From Lantana camara (Eukaryota > Streptophyta > Magnoliopsida > Lamiales > Verbenaceae): a stretch of 64,000 bases of DNA. Below, piece after piece: positions 48,801 through 60,529 of this stretch; within the stretch, counting starts at the first letter, position 1; each line of letters opens with the position of its first letter. The notes beneath the pieces are model-generated. The model was not told where the DNA came from. It saw only the letters and a program-made list of their open reading frames with translations, and ran no database searches. Location: positions 14,591,001-14,655,000 of the forward strand of contig CM074856.1 in the NCBI GenBank assembly GCA_037501455.1. The letters run 5' to 3'. The position numbers and the translations under genes were made by a program.

Positions 48801-51196
48801 TTATTGGAATTTTTTTTCCTTTAATACTTTATGTATATGAAGGCAAAGTCTCATTCAACAACCGTAGCTTGCATGCTGTTGGTGATTCACCGAATCCATA
48901 TGAAAAAGCTATATCCATCATCGGGAAGACTTTGGCCCCGTTTGATGAAGACAATTTGATTCCCTGTTTTGGATTTGGAGATGGTTAGTTATTTTTGTCA
49001 GCTTATCACTATTATTGTTTTTGTTATGTTACTCTTCTAAGGTGGCTAGTTCATTAATAACTTGAGGCTGTGATACTTTAGTCCCACCTTCATGGATCTG
49101 CACAACCAACTCCTTTTTTTTCTTTTTTCTTTTTAATTTTATTTGTAGCAACTACTCATGATCAGGAAGTGTTTAGCTTTCACAGTGATCACTCTCCATG
49201 CCATGGCTTTGAAGAAGTTCTGGACTGCTACAAAAGAATAGTTCCAAGTTTGAGATTATCAGGTAATCTTCTTCATTTAGAAGCTAAAAATTACTTTTTC
49301 TGAAGGCCATAGCTTATTCCTTAGCACATGCACCCTCAAATAAGTCATTCACAGGAAACCACAAAATATTTTTAGTTTTTCTTTTGTATCTATGACTCTG
49401 TGTATGTGTGCATGCATCTTTAGGGCCAACATCTTATGGACCAGTAGTGGATGCTGCAGTAGATATAGTGGAGAAAAGTGGTGGACAATACCATGTTTTG
49501 GTGATCATAGCTGATGGCCAGGTCATCTCTCTCTCTTTCTCTCCCGCTCTCTAAGTTTTGTCTCTCTTCCCACTTTTTTCATTAAGGAGCATATGCTGAA
49601 AGATTTATATGTGTTTAAGCATGCACTCACATTATTTATGAATTACGTCATCTAATGAAGGTTACCAGAAGTGTCAATACAAGTGACAAAGAACTCAGCG
49701 CTCAAGAATCGAGAACAATAAATTCTGTAGTCAATGCGAGGTATAAAGAATCACACAACTCCTCTGGTTGGATTAGTTTGAGAATCCATTTCGTTAAAAT
49801 CCATGTTTGATATTGTCAGATCGATGTAGCTTTCAGATGCTTCAGTTATATAAGTTTGCCGATTCATAAATAGACTACTTTAGTAGCCTGATGTTGAAAG
49901 TGGTAGCGTCTATGTTAAATCTTCTTATGCAGTTCAGGAATTTGACCACAGATATATTAGGAAGATTCCATGCCTAAGTGTGATATTTTTGCCTCATTTT
50001 TCCATCTTCAATTTTACGATCTATTACTTTTGGACTTCCTTTCCAGTATGTATCCACTCTCGATTATTCTTGTTGGTGTTGGTGATGGGCCTTGGGAGGA
50101 TATGCAGAAATTTGACGATAAGATCCCTGCTCGGGAATTCGATAATTTCCAGGTATTGTTCTTCCAATATATTGCTTAGAAAAAAAAAAAGAACAAACAC
50201 TTGGATAACTAATGGTTCTCTTGGCTATTTCCCTGAATTGGCAGTTTGTTAATTTTACTGCAATCATGTCCAAGTCCCAGTCAACTTCTGAGAAAGAAAC
50301 TGCCTTTGCTCTTGCTGCACTCATGGAGATACCAATCCAATATAAAGCAGCTAGGGAATTTGGCTTATTGGGGTACATGTTCTGCTCTTAAGATTCTCTC
50401 ATGAAATTCCTGTAGAGCTTGAAATACTTCATCGTGCCTTTTGACTTTTGTCCTAAAACAAGTTTTGATAATCATAAACTCGAAATGCTTGTAAGAGAAT
50501 GACATTACTAAGATGAATTGCATCTGAGAATATTACATTTGCATTCATATTGATAAATCTTGCTCTCTGCATTTGCGTGTTGGACCAAAGGCGAACCACT
50601 GGTAAAGCAAAGAAAATAGTTCCTAGGCCTCCACCAGTCCCATACACCCGCCAAGCTGGATTACCATCACGACAGCCCAGCAGTGTTTCAGCTGCTTCAC
50701 CAGATGATAGAAATCAGGTAGGGACCTTTTACAGCTCACTGATCCGTATGGAATGTGGAATCATAACATGTCTGTTGCCAAATCAGTTCGCTATATATTT
50801 TTCCATGTTAATTTTTCCTATGAGCTGCAAATTAGAATTTCCCAAATAGTGGTGATGGACTTTCCCAGCACTCTAGTAAGATGCCTGATAACACTGGCCA
50901 ACTCCAGTTGTTCCGATTATATGAATTGGTTCTAATTAAGTTTGAACTAATAATGTCTTTTTCCCTTTGATTGTAGACTTGTCCAGTTTGCTTAACCAAC
51001 GGGAAAGACTTGGCCTTCAACTGCGGACACATGGTAAGATCTGCTGGTCCAACATTATAATTTGCCCTAGCTAGATCAGATATAAAGCATCTCCATTAAC
51101 GATTGATTGCAGACTTGCAGAGAATGCAGCTCGAGATTGTCAGAATGTCCAATATGCAGGCAGCGCATCACAAGTCGACTCAGGCTTTACACTTGA
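45835..51196 (+). CDS. RGLG4: RGLG-type copine/vWA-domain RING E3 ubiquitin ligase, 11 exons
   Basis: Exons 45835-46116, 48348-48432, 48843-48983, 49149-49262, 49424-49521, 49661-49740, 50047-50152, 50245-50372, 50591-50717, 50977-51033 and 51113-51196 join in frame to 433 residues. The start MGNMLFRF puts Gly at position 2, fitting N-myristoylation as in RGLG ligases. Next comes YGYIPDNFTSVEQVTAALRE, then a vWA/copine domain with MIDAS DFTKS (114-118) and the blocks NPYEKAISIIG, PCFGFGD, YGPVVDAAVDIV and HVLVIIADGQ. After a proline-rich linker, a C3HC4 RING has C389, C392, C403, H405, C408, C411, C418 and C421. RGLG3/RGLG4 act at membranes in jasmonate and stress signalling; the symbol rests on gene-order memory. 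An out-of-frame ATG at 45821 overlaps the start and could damp translation. Intron 1 (2.2 kb) holds a SINE. Confidence 0.93.
47181..47300 (-). mobile_element. 120-bp SINE in RGLG intron 1 (TSD TAGTCACTA)
   Basis: Direct repeats TAGTCACTA at 47172-47180 and 47301-47309 enclose a unit that on the minus strand has a tRNA-like head (A box near TAGTTTAGCGG, B box AGTTCAAATTCC), a small hairpin AACCCAT/ATGGGTT and a poly-A tail. Head, hairpin, A tail and TSD together make the SINE call firm. Confidence 0.8.
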
Positions 51197-52439
51197 TGAT
51201 CACGAGTTCGGCACAAGGGACTTCACAAGCTCCAGCAGCAAATGTATTACTTATAGTTTGCTATCCATCAAGGAATGCAGGCTTTGTCAGTAACATCTTA
51301 AGTTTGTGCAGCCGTAGTACGTACATGGTAGATCTATCGTTATGTTTGTAAATATGGTATGTTTACTTTCCTTCAAGATTGTGTTTGCGTTGTTGTGTTG
51401 TGTAAAACTGGAATATAATAAGGAAATCTGACACTCAGGACAGTGTCCGGCTTAAGATCTCCTGTTTTATATTGTGTCCAACTACTTAAAACAAACTAAT
51501 TTCACGTTAGCTCACTAGCACTTTGTTACGTATAAAATTTCGTGTTATTAGATACTTCAACAATATCCACAAATTGAGGAATCGATCACCATCCAAAATC
51601 AAAAGGATGAATCGAGTAAGTGTAATAATAAATCTCTTTTAAAGACGGAAAAGATTTATTAATAATTATCTTATTTCAGGTTAAGTAGTTTTCTAATTTT
51701 TACTTTTTTAGCGAAATTTTGTAATACAATCCGTCATAGAACGCATTTCTGACAGAATTCTTAGTAAATTAATATCTTTTTGTAAGCTAATTAGTTGCAG
51801 CATATGCAGTAAAAAATTTAAAACAGGGTAATAAATATATGTCGATATTGTCATAGTATGCATTAGGTTTGTGGACAAGTGTATGTTTGTGCAAGCACCC
51901 ATCAGATTTTCTGCTTTATTTTCCGTCTCCTACTTTATTCATTCATACATGCCACGTATGTTAATGAACAATTGAGATTAAAAAGAGAATTTTTTGAATT
52001 TTTTTATAACACAATTGTTTCTTTTTCGTAACATCACTTGTCCATCGATACAATTGGCGTATATTTGTAGATGACGGAGGAAATGAAGCAGGAAAATGTA
52101 GAAGAAATATCCAATCCGCAAGTAAGTAATATGCGATAATGCAAGGGTTTCAACACTAATGTTAGAAATTTTTGCTTTGCCCATCAACTTTCATCAACTC
52201 TTGTTACAGTTGCTAAAATACATTGATATTGCTCTACTTTTAACCTGTTGATTAATATTGTGATTGTAGTTAGAGCATCTTACGGAATACAGGGACTGTG
52301 ACTGTGTTTGTGAAACACAAGCTAGCTATAGGTCAAGTGGGTGGACATTGATTAGATGCCAAATGACTAAATTGTTAGCCTGCAATATTCTCTAATATTT
52401 ATATTTTCTTGGCCACATTTTAAGTGTTTTTATTGGATA
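51197..52439. other. 3' flank of RGLG and spacer
   Basis: RGLG 3' UTR, then AT-rich intergenic DNA. No gene or repeat with clear ends recognised. Confidence 0.45.
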
Positions 52440-52444
52440 TAAAT

Positions 52445-54116
52445 TGGTGCCGTGATGTATTTTCGTGTTTTTAGTGCAGTTGGGCCATTTCTCTAACGGG
52501 AAATTCCCGAAAAATCCCCAATTGAGAACTCAAATTTGCTTTAACTCCCCATTTTTAAAAAAGTTCCTCTTTGCTCCCTAGATGACAGGCCAAATTTGCT
52601 TTAACTCCCCATGGTTGTATTAAAACTCAAGAATCTCGTACCTGAACCCCGAAATCACGTACTTAAATGCCCAAATGATGTATTTGCAACTTTTTTAAAA
52701 ATTGGGAGTTAAAGCAAAAATTTTCAACTTTTAGGTACTTTTTAAAAAAGACTCATTGCCCTAATTATTGGAGCATTTGGATCGAAAAGAGAGGACTTGT
52801 TGGATTGAGTTGTGCGCATGGCTGGAATCAAGGGAAAAGCCCATGCAAAGTTGAACTGTTGTTGCGCAGGAGACCTTAGTGGCCAATTGGGACGAGAGAA
52901 GCGGAGATTGGATTTAATTGGGCATGCATGTTGATGAAGGTGTTTTTGGACTTGAGTTTGAATATTTGGTGGGCCCTTTTGGAAGTGGGCTGAAGCCTTG
53001 GGAATTAATTGGAGGCCCACGTGGAGATTAATTTGTGTCAGCCTTTAGTGGTTATTTTTGGGCTGCAAGATTGGACTTTGGGGAGCAAATTGAATTCTAA
53101 TTGGAAAAGGATTGTGGGAGAATTGAAGGCTATTTATACACGCATGGAGAGCAGATTTGGGACACACTTTTCCCATACAATTATTTACTCAGCTTTGGAG
53201 GGCGGCAAAGAGGCAGCGGCTTGGAGACATCCGAGAGCAGCGAAACCATTTATTCTTTTTTTATGTTTTTCATTTATTTTATGTTTTCGTATTTTAGAAT
53301 CATGAGTAGCTAATTTCTTTAGTACTTAGCTAGAATTTTATAATTTAGTTTTGATATCATGAGACCTAATTTGCTTTTATAATTCAATTTAATTTCAAGT
53401 ATTTATTAATTCTCCGAGTGTTGATTAACGACCGGATTTTCTAAGTAAGTAGTTGCATATAGCCAATCTTGATTGCATGAAGTTTATATAATGCATGATA
53501 GATAATTAGTGGTACATTAACGAGAAGGATTGGTTGCAGTCCTCAACTTGTTAAGGGAGTTAATAATCGGATTTAAATCTTGCACGTGTTGTGACTTGTT
53601 AATTCGGATTAGTGTTTTCTTGATTTTTAATGCTGTTGATTCATTAAATCCTGTCGAATGTCTCTAGGGGTTGTGAATTGATCAGGGAATAACTGTCGAG
53701 TATCTCTAGGTTATTCTACTATTTAAGAGAAAACGAGACGGAATCGAGTGTCTCTATCTGCTATAGCTAATCTACTTGAACAACTTGAATTTATCTTTGC
53801 ATCTATGATTGATGTCTTAACTGAATTATAAACGTAATTTATCTTTGCATCTATGATTGATGTCTTAACTAAATTATAAACGTGATTTTATTGCTTTCTT
53901 CTTAGTTTAGTTATTTTAGTTGTATAGTTAGTTAGTAATTAATCAAAATCCAAACCCCTCTATTTTTAGTTGGCTAGTTAGTTGCACGAATTTCTTGTGA
54001 TTAATTGAATTAAATCGACTAATCTCTATGGATTCGACCCGTTTTGCACTATATTCTATTTCTATTTTAATTGTAAATCGGATTATAATTTATTTTGACG
54101 GATTCGACACCTTACA
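52445..54116 (+). mobile_element. 1.7-kb solo LTR (TSD TAAAT) with a nested MITE
   Basis: Starts TGGTGCCGTGATG, ends GGATTCGACACCTTACA, and is flanked by TAAAT at 52440-52444 and 54117-54121. A TATA-like GCTATTTATACACGC lies near 53130. A 47-bp stretch around ATCTTTGCATCTATGATTGA is repeated in tandem near 53790-53885. No second LTR is seen. The ends and TSD are good, but the family is not recognised. Confidence 0.75.
52496..52752. mobile_element. Foldback MITE, family copy 1
   Basis: Begins near GGGAAATTCCCGAAAAATCC with CTTTAACTCCCCAT repeated twice. The inverted counterpart is TTGGGAGTTAAAGC near 52700 and a run of TTTTTAAAAAAG at the end. Shares the TTTTAACTCCCC/GGGGAGT words with the copies at 55665 and 57826. 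Ends are approximate. Confidence 0.6.
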
Positions 54117-54121
54117 TAAAT

Positions 54122-54583
54122 CAAATAAACAACTCATGAAAGAGCAATTCTAAATAGAGCACAAGACACTTGTTGGCGGCAATAGTTAGCTTCGGAGAGA
54201 CAAAATCAAGAAACGGCTCCAAAATGAGCTAGCTACTGATACTTCTTGGGCTTTATGTTATCAATGATAGCAAGAAATAGCACTCATCCTTGCGAAACAA
54301 CAGGACATATTGGTGTTCAACCAGAGTTTTAAGTGGAAATCAATTCCTGATCCACATCTTCTTTCAAGAAATGACATTATTTCCTGTAAAACAACAGGTT
54401 TCAACCTGCAAGTGTGTATTAACTAGATGCTTCCACAAATCACTTCAATTGAATAAATACACCAGGTACACTAATGACAGCAAAACAGCACAGATTTCCA
54501 AAGTAACTACAGCCATGTAGAGAAGATGATCAAGTCCAAACAAACCATACACGTTGTTAGAAACCGGAAAACCGCCTTCCAGT
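54122..54583 (-). other. 3' region of the small membrane-protein gene
   Basis: Probably the 3' UTR and flank of the minus-strand gene that ends at 54584. No separate gene seen. Confidence 0.4.
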
Positions 54584-56480
54584 CTACTTCTTTTCCTGTT
54601 TGACTTCAACGTCACTTGGCTTTGGGACTGGTTGAATTCTCACATATGGTTTTCTAGTTAGGGTTTCGCCCCTTAAAGCAGCAACGTATCTATCATTTGT
54701 ATTCTCCTTCCTCTTCAGTTCCCCGAGGAACTCTGCAAGCCGTTCTTGATTCACTTTACCCATCATCTGATCATCACAACCTCAAAATATTGAAATTGGC
54801 ATCAATGTAGAGTAACATTCAGCAGATAATCAGGGCAAACTTGGCACAAATTCATTAACATCTTCAATTACTCAGAGCAAAATGCTTGGAGGAATTCATG
54901 AAAACCATATTTTCAAGTCCCCGACTCTTTTAAACATCTCTGTTTGCTCGTTTGACATGTATAAAATAAAATGCAAGGGAAAATAATTTTGGTTGCTTGG
55001 TTGTTGACGAAACTACCACGGAAAAGAAAATACGAAGGAAAATGTATTGGAATTGGAGAGAAATCAATTTCCTTGCAGGAAGGTGAGGAAAATGAGAGCA
55101 CTCCACTAGTGTATCAATAATCTTTTCTCTCCCCAACTCATTTCCCAACTTCTATTATTAAACAACCAAACAATTTTGAAATATTATTTGTCTTTTCTTT
55201 TTCTTATCATTTCCTTTCCTCATCAAGATCTATGAACCAGACATACTGTGAAAGTGAAAGAGAAAATTTGATGCACGGATTCTCCTTGCCAAGACATAGA
55301 ACTCCCGGGCTACCACTGGCAGCAGGAATTGGACATAAGGGCAACAAGGTTTCCAACATTTGTTTCGAAAATCTACAGAAGAAATGAGGTTTAAGAAGCT
55401 AGATACATTGGAGTAGGGAAAAAAATATTTTTCCTACTCCAAATCAAGCAAAACCTCTCATCAAGACGAAAAGAAAAAGGATTAAGTCTATCATTGGATT
55501 GCTTGCTTGCTGAAAGTTTGTTTCTCTAGATAGCTAACTTCGCACAGCTGAATCCTAGAAACCAGGAACTGAAGTAAAGAAAACCTCAACATCGAAATAC
55601 TTAAACGCGACCTTGATGCAGCACAACCTACTTCTAATCCTCTGTCTCAATTACCACAGCTTAAGGGAAAATATTTAAATAGTACCAAAAAGTTGAAAAA
55701 ATTCCTTTTAGGTCCCCAGTTTTGAAAAAGTTCTCATTCAATCCCCAATTGAAAAACAAAATTCCTTTTAGGTCCCCACAAACAGTACATGTTCGTACAT
55801 TGTCTTTAGGAATTGCGTACATTTTTGAGGGAATTGCGTATAAAAATTACGAGATTCCGAGATTTTTATACGCAATTCCCTAAAAATTGTACGCAATTCC
55901 TGAATTATTATTCAACCTTGGGGAGTGAAAATGAATTTTGTTTTTCAATTGGGGAGTGAACAAGAACTTTTTCAAAATTGGGGAGTGAAAAGGAAATTCA
56001 GTTTACACTTGGGGATTTTTGAGGAATTGTCCGACAGCTTAAACAACGGAAGACGCCTTTTTTTTGTCACTCTTTCGAGAACCAAACACATATAATCACA
56101 CAAACCAATACGAAACCATGAAGCAGACACATCTAATTAACTTTTGGATGAATCGCATCAAATTAGGTATCGAGAATTCGACCACAGCAGACACTCTAAT
56201 CATTCAATAAATCCGACAAGCATAAACCAAAATCACAATCGAAAAACAATAAATCGGCAGGAAGCATGGGTTCTACCATGGATTCGGGTCGCGCAGACTG
56301 GCGAAGCTTGGCTTCGAGTTCAGGGTTGCTAGAACTGGTAAGTTGCATGACGCAATAGCCAACCACCCCCGGAATGACGCCGCAGACCGTGGCGAAGGCG
56401 AAGAAAAAGGGCTTCGAATCCCTCGTCCTGGCCACCAGCCACCTCCACGTCTGGCTCTTCTCCCACAGCAACGATGACAT
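54584..56480 (-). CDS. Small single-pass membrane protein of unknown function, two exons
   Basis: Exon 1 is 56277-56480 and exon 2 is 54584-54766, joined in frame across a 1.5-kb GT-AG intron, giving 128 residues. The N-terminus MSSLLWEKSQTWRWLVARTR is basic and is followed by a hydrophobic stretch at about residues 25-46 (FFFAFATVCGVIPGVVGYCV). The C-terminal part is charged and helical-looking (QERLAEFLGELKRKEN, then RYVAALRGETLTRKPYVR) and ends in KQEKK. A short basic N-terminus plus one membrane helix would fit a mitochondrial or ER anchor, but that is inference. Normal codon structure and clean splicing suggest a real gene. It lies tail-side of the RGLG gene. Family not recognised. Confidence 0.75.
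55665..56033. mobile_element. 369-bp foldback MITE in an intron, family copy 2 (TSD ACAGCTTAA)
   Basis: A 9-bp direct repeat ACAGCTTAA flanks it (55656-55664 and 56034-56042). Inside, AATTCCTTTTAGGTCCCC and GTTTTGAAAAAGTTCTCATT on the left are mirrored by inverted versions on the right, around a central palindrome of GGAATTGCGTA/TACGCAATTCC words. The 9-bp TSD fits Mutator-like elements. It lies inside the single intron of the small membrane-protein gene. Confidence 0.75.
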
Positions 56481-56809
56481 TCTAGATTCTTCTTCTTCTT
56501 CCCTCCGGCAGCAAAATTGGGTTTATGTACGGACGCGGAGCGTCTATAGAATCGTGGTGCTAAATATACGACGTCGTGATCGGTGGACTTAGTGGATTGG
56601 GAAATATCGCAGATGGTATTTATGTTGGGCTGAAAATTAACGGACAATTGCGGCCCAATTTTATAAATGAAGGCCCTTTTCGGCCTAGAAAAGGCCCAAT
56701 CAAATTTAAGAGTTTCTTTTCTTTTGGTAGAAAAGGCGACTAAAAATTAGCTTCTATCTAAACTAATTTCTTTCTTGCAACACCTCTAAAGGAGGGGATT
56801 CCGAAATCT
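56481..56809. other. Upstream region of the small membrane-protein gene
   Basis: Probable promoter and 5' UTR (minus strand) followed by spacer. Confidence 0.4.
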
Positions 56810-57128
56810 GAATTCAATCATCTAACCTGTGTCCTTTCTTTGTAAGATTGTCAGTATAAAAATTGCTCTCCTTACACATAATGCTAAATTTTAGGCTGCC
56901 ACGCCTTCGCTAGGCTCTACAATCTTCAACGATCATCCCAAGTGAGTGAGATTGCGTATGAGCATCCTCAATGAGTTTGATCACAACTTGAGGATCTACC
57001 TCAAAAATAATCTTTTCAAATAGATGTTCCCAAGCCAATCTTATTCCTTCTCTCAAACCTAAAAGTTCGGTTATAGTGATGGTGCAATCGTCAAGGTTCA
57101 TAGAGAAACAACGACACCCGCTCGACAA
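56810..57128 (-). pseudogene. Decayed RNase H-like domain of a LINE
   Basis: Minus-strand translation gives ITITELLGLREGIRLAWEHL and IIFEVDPQVVIKLIED with GMIVEDCRA, then stops and a frame change, then ESNFYTDNLTKKGHRLDD. These match the middle and end of the LINE-type RNase H-like domain (the ELxAxxxGLxLA helix, xxEVDSxxV, final ANxxADxLAKxGH). Fragment only; inactive. Confidence 0.7.
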
Positions 57129-57825
57129 TTTTCAAAGATGGACCACAAGTATAAACGGATAAGAAATAAGAAAGAAACAAACACATGTTTCACATTAAAG
57201 GGAGAACAACATAAAAAACACCACATCCTTTATCATGTCTGTAGAAACCAAAACATTTTCATGGAACCTACCATTGTACCAACAATAAGATTTCCCAACT
57301 CAATAAGTCCAAAATTACACTTTATCAGCTCAATAAACTCATAACCTTATAGAAATTTACATGATATTTCAACAAAATTAACTCAGAAATCAGAGAACAA
57401 AGAACCTATTAATAAACACAAAAAATATGGAAAACTAACACAAACACACAAAATACCCTAAACATACCTTAATGCCGCAACCTTTAAGAGCTTGCTGTGT
57501 TTTTAATATTGTTGGAATCCAAAAATCAACCAATAATTCACATTCTATCAAGAATCCATCGAGCAAGTAGGGTTTGTATTTGAGAGGGAAAAATTTAAAA
57601 TTGTACTTGATGTTTAGTGTGTTAGAAATTTTTGGACACTTTAAAATGAATTATAAAATATGAAAGGGTAGAGTTGTTTTTTTCATGCTAAAATCAATTT
57701 AAAATTGACGAAAGAGGTAGTGAAGCTTTTAAACTTTAAAAGGAGTAGTAGTTTTTTTGGGAATTGTTATCTTTTAGGGGGTATTATGATAATTTTATAT
57801 AACACATGGGGTAAAATGTTAATGG
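57129..57825. other. AT-rich spacer
   Basis: No gene recognised. Rich in AAACACA-type words on the left and in ATTTT on the right. Confidence 0.4.
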
Positions 57826-58076
57826 GGGGGAATTTTTGAAAACTACCAATGGGTTTGAAAACTTCCTTTTAACTCCCCATTTTCAAATATATCATTTGGG
57901 GTTTTAAATACGCGATTCTGGGATTTAGATACGTGATTTTTTCCTTATATTTCAAATACATCATTTGGGGTTTTAGATACGCGATTCTTGAGTTTTAATA
58001 CTATCATTTTTTTAAATGGAGAGCTAAAAGGAATTTGACTTATCATTTGGAGAGTTTTCGGGAATTCCCCGAAAAT
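57826..58076. mobile_element. Foldback MITE, family copy 3
   Basis: Starts near GGGGGGGAATTTTTGAAAAC and ends near TTTTCGGGAATTCCCC. Inside are CTTCCTTTTAACTCCCCATT and the inverted GGAGAGCTAAAAGGAA, plus two GATACGCGATTC and two ATCATTTGGGGTTTTA repeats. The same word set as copies 1 and 2 makes a family. TSD not resolved. Confidence 0.6.
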
Positions 58077-58290
58077 AGTTATTAACTCGAAATAATATTA
58101 TAACCGTGGGTCTTGGTTTCATAATTAGTGATTTTGCTTTCTTCCAATTCTAAACCCCAATCCATAATCTCGAACACTTGTAATTTTGTATCAACATCTA
58201 GAAAAACCTCCCTGCTCGGCCGGCCTCTGGGCAACATCACCACACAGCTGCGCTATCTTTCGAAGAGCTTCAGATAATTGGTCGGCGAAA

Positions 58291-59460
58291 ATGAGTTCAG
58301 GGCGAGAATCCAAGTGCGAGGCCACTGGAAAGATGGTAATTCCGTTTGAGCATATATGCCTTTTACGCATTGTCGATGAATTTTTATGCGTTTCAAGGAG
58401 ATGGGTTTGGCGTATTTTGAATGGTTTCTTCTATTTCTTGATGAAATTAATTTTTACAGAGGAATTTATTAAATTTCTCTGAGAGGGGTTTCAGTCTCCG
58501 CTTCGATTTTCGTTCAGGATGAAGCTGTTTTGGGCATATTGGACAGAGAGGCTGTTGGGCAGTTGTCCGATGGGATTCAGAATGATAGTAATGATCCGCA
58601 TAGTGGAAAATGGTTTGAATTTGCTTCCCGAAATTCTTGCCATTTTATTATTCGTTTGTCTGCATTTTGTGATTTCTGTAATTTAGAAATATTCTATTAT
58701 TACTTTTAATGCATAAAATTTGCTAATTATAATGTGTATATATATGTGCGTATTATCATATTTCTCATACAATTATTTGGACCTGTGCCTTTTCTTTTTC
58801 GATTTACCATGAGGTATATGAAATATCTTGTAGCTAGAACCGTTTTGATGATTAGGTGTTGTTTGAGAGGTAAAGGTCATATTTTTTCGATCTATACGAA
58901 TTTTACATTGAGAATTGTATGTTGTTAATGTTCGTCGACAAGAACTCACTTACCTCTCCATTGTCTCACGACAGCATGCTTGAGGATGAAAAACTTAAAG
59001 TTGACAGCACAAGCTCAGAAGATAAGCTGCTGCCAAAGGAATCATGCTCTAGCTCTTACAATCGGTATTATGTTGAAAAGATTGAAGAATTCCATTCTTA
59101 TGTTGAAATGGTAAGTATATCTATTTTCTGTACTTGCTCCAACATTAAAACTGAGACATTTTAGTTTAACTGATTAGTTGCTGCAGTTAATGATGTTGAA
59201 ATTATCTTCGAATTATAAGAATCTGTAGTTGTAATGAATAATGAATTCAGCATTTCTTTTGCAATAATTTATAGTTCTTGTGTTACTAGCCTCCTATGTG
59301 CATTTTCTTGACGAACCAAAATGTGGCCTTGAAGGTGAAGGAAATCGCCAGGCCGGGTTGTTCGCCCGAAACGCTTAATGTGGCTTTGAGCTCGATGTCC
59401 TCTCTCGTAAAGAAACTCTCCTTCATATCTTCCAAACAGTACATACATGCGTCACTTTGA
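58291..59460 (+). CDS. Unidentified small multi-exon gene, splicing partly resolved
   Basis: Four coding blocks look like exons: 58291-58335 (MSSGRESKCEATGKM, then GTAATT), about 58518-58587 (DEAVLGILDREAVGQLSDGI), about 58943-59110 (SLTSPLSHDSMLEDEKLKVD ... YYVEKIEEFHSYVEM, then GTAAGT) and 59335-59460 (VKEIARPGCSPETLNVALSS ... ISSKQYIHASL and stop). Blocks 1-2 and 3-4 join in phase with good GT/AG sites. The junction between 2 and 3 does not keep frame at the sites I can see, so one boundary is wrong or the gene is damaged. The product would be about 135 residues, serine-rich in the middle, with no membrane segment or known motif. Function unknown. Confidence 0.5.
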
Positions 59461-60529
59461 GAAAACAGGCCACAAGCAGGCAGCAATGCAAGAAAAGAAA
59501 TTTAACGGAAATCGCGACTCGGGTAATTCACCTCCTTTTCTTGTAAGTTTCCACGCTGCTGCTATCCTGGTTTATTTTCCCGAGGAGGGGAGGGGGGATG
59601 TGAAAGAGGCGGTGATGCCCTTTATGTCTATATAGAGTTATATTTATATGTATTTTCGTTAAGATCAAAATTTCACCCCTAAAATGATGATGGGGTTTTT
59701 ATATTCTGTAAAAATATTTATTCACAAATAAAGTCTCCGACTTTGCTGCTAACAAATCCATAACCCTTAATTGTTGGCTTTATTCCATACAATCGAGCCG
59801 AGCTTTGTCTTCGAGCCTGATGAGTCAAGAGACATAGTGCTCAAGATTTGGCTTGATAGCCTTGAGTTTATGAGTAAATTATAGGCTCGAACTTGAATCT
59901 TTAGATTTCAGTTTATTGTGTTTGAGTGACATGTTTGAGCTCGGAAATTAATATACTATTTTTCGTTGTATATTTAAAAATATCCATCAAAAAATAAAAG
60001 CCAGCGAGCTTGTGAAATGGACTCACAGTTTTGAAAGCTCAAACCTTTTTCGAGCCTCTGGTTAAATCCCTGATTACATGGTTATAACTAAAATACACCA
60101 TGATTGGTTATGAAGATATCGGGATCTAAACAGTGTTAAGGGTTTCCAATACAACGTGGGATCTTCTATTTCAAATTTGTGTTTCATGTCCTGTTACATT
60201 CATATACGGTCCACATTAATTTGGAGAGAGAAATAATTATATAATATGAAACACAAATTTGTAACAGGACATCCTATACTTACAATACTATTATGAAATT
60301 TGCAAGCATCGTTTGTTGTTTCAGTTACATGATGCCTGTGTGCGTTGTCGGTGCTGCGGTGCATACTGTTCGAATCAGATCACTTGTTTCATTTTTATGT
60401 TTTATCTTCTATTTTGATTTTTATGTTTTATCTTCTATTTTGCCTATCAACCCACGCCACGGGTGCTGAGGAGCAGTTGAAAGAGATTTTGTAAGGACGA
60501 ATTTTCTCTCTCATTAAGTCTATGACTTA
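59461..60529. other. Spacer with an unusual paired inverted repeat
   Basis: 3' flank of the preceding gene and AT-rich spacer. It contains inverted words at 60172-60197 and 60246-60271 (see findings). No gene recognised. Confidence 0.45.
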
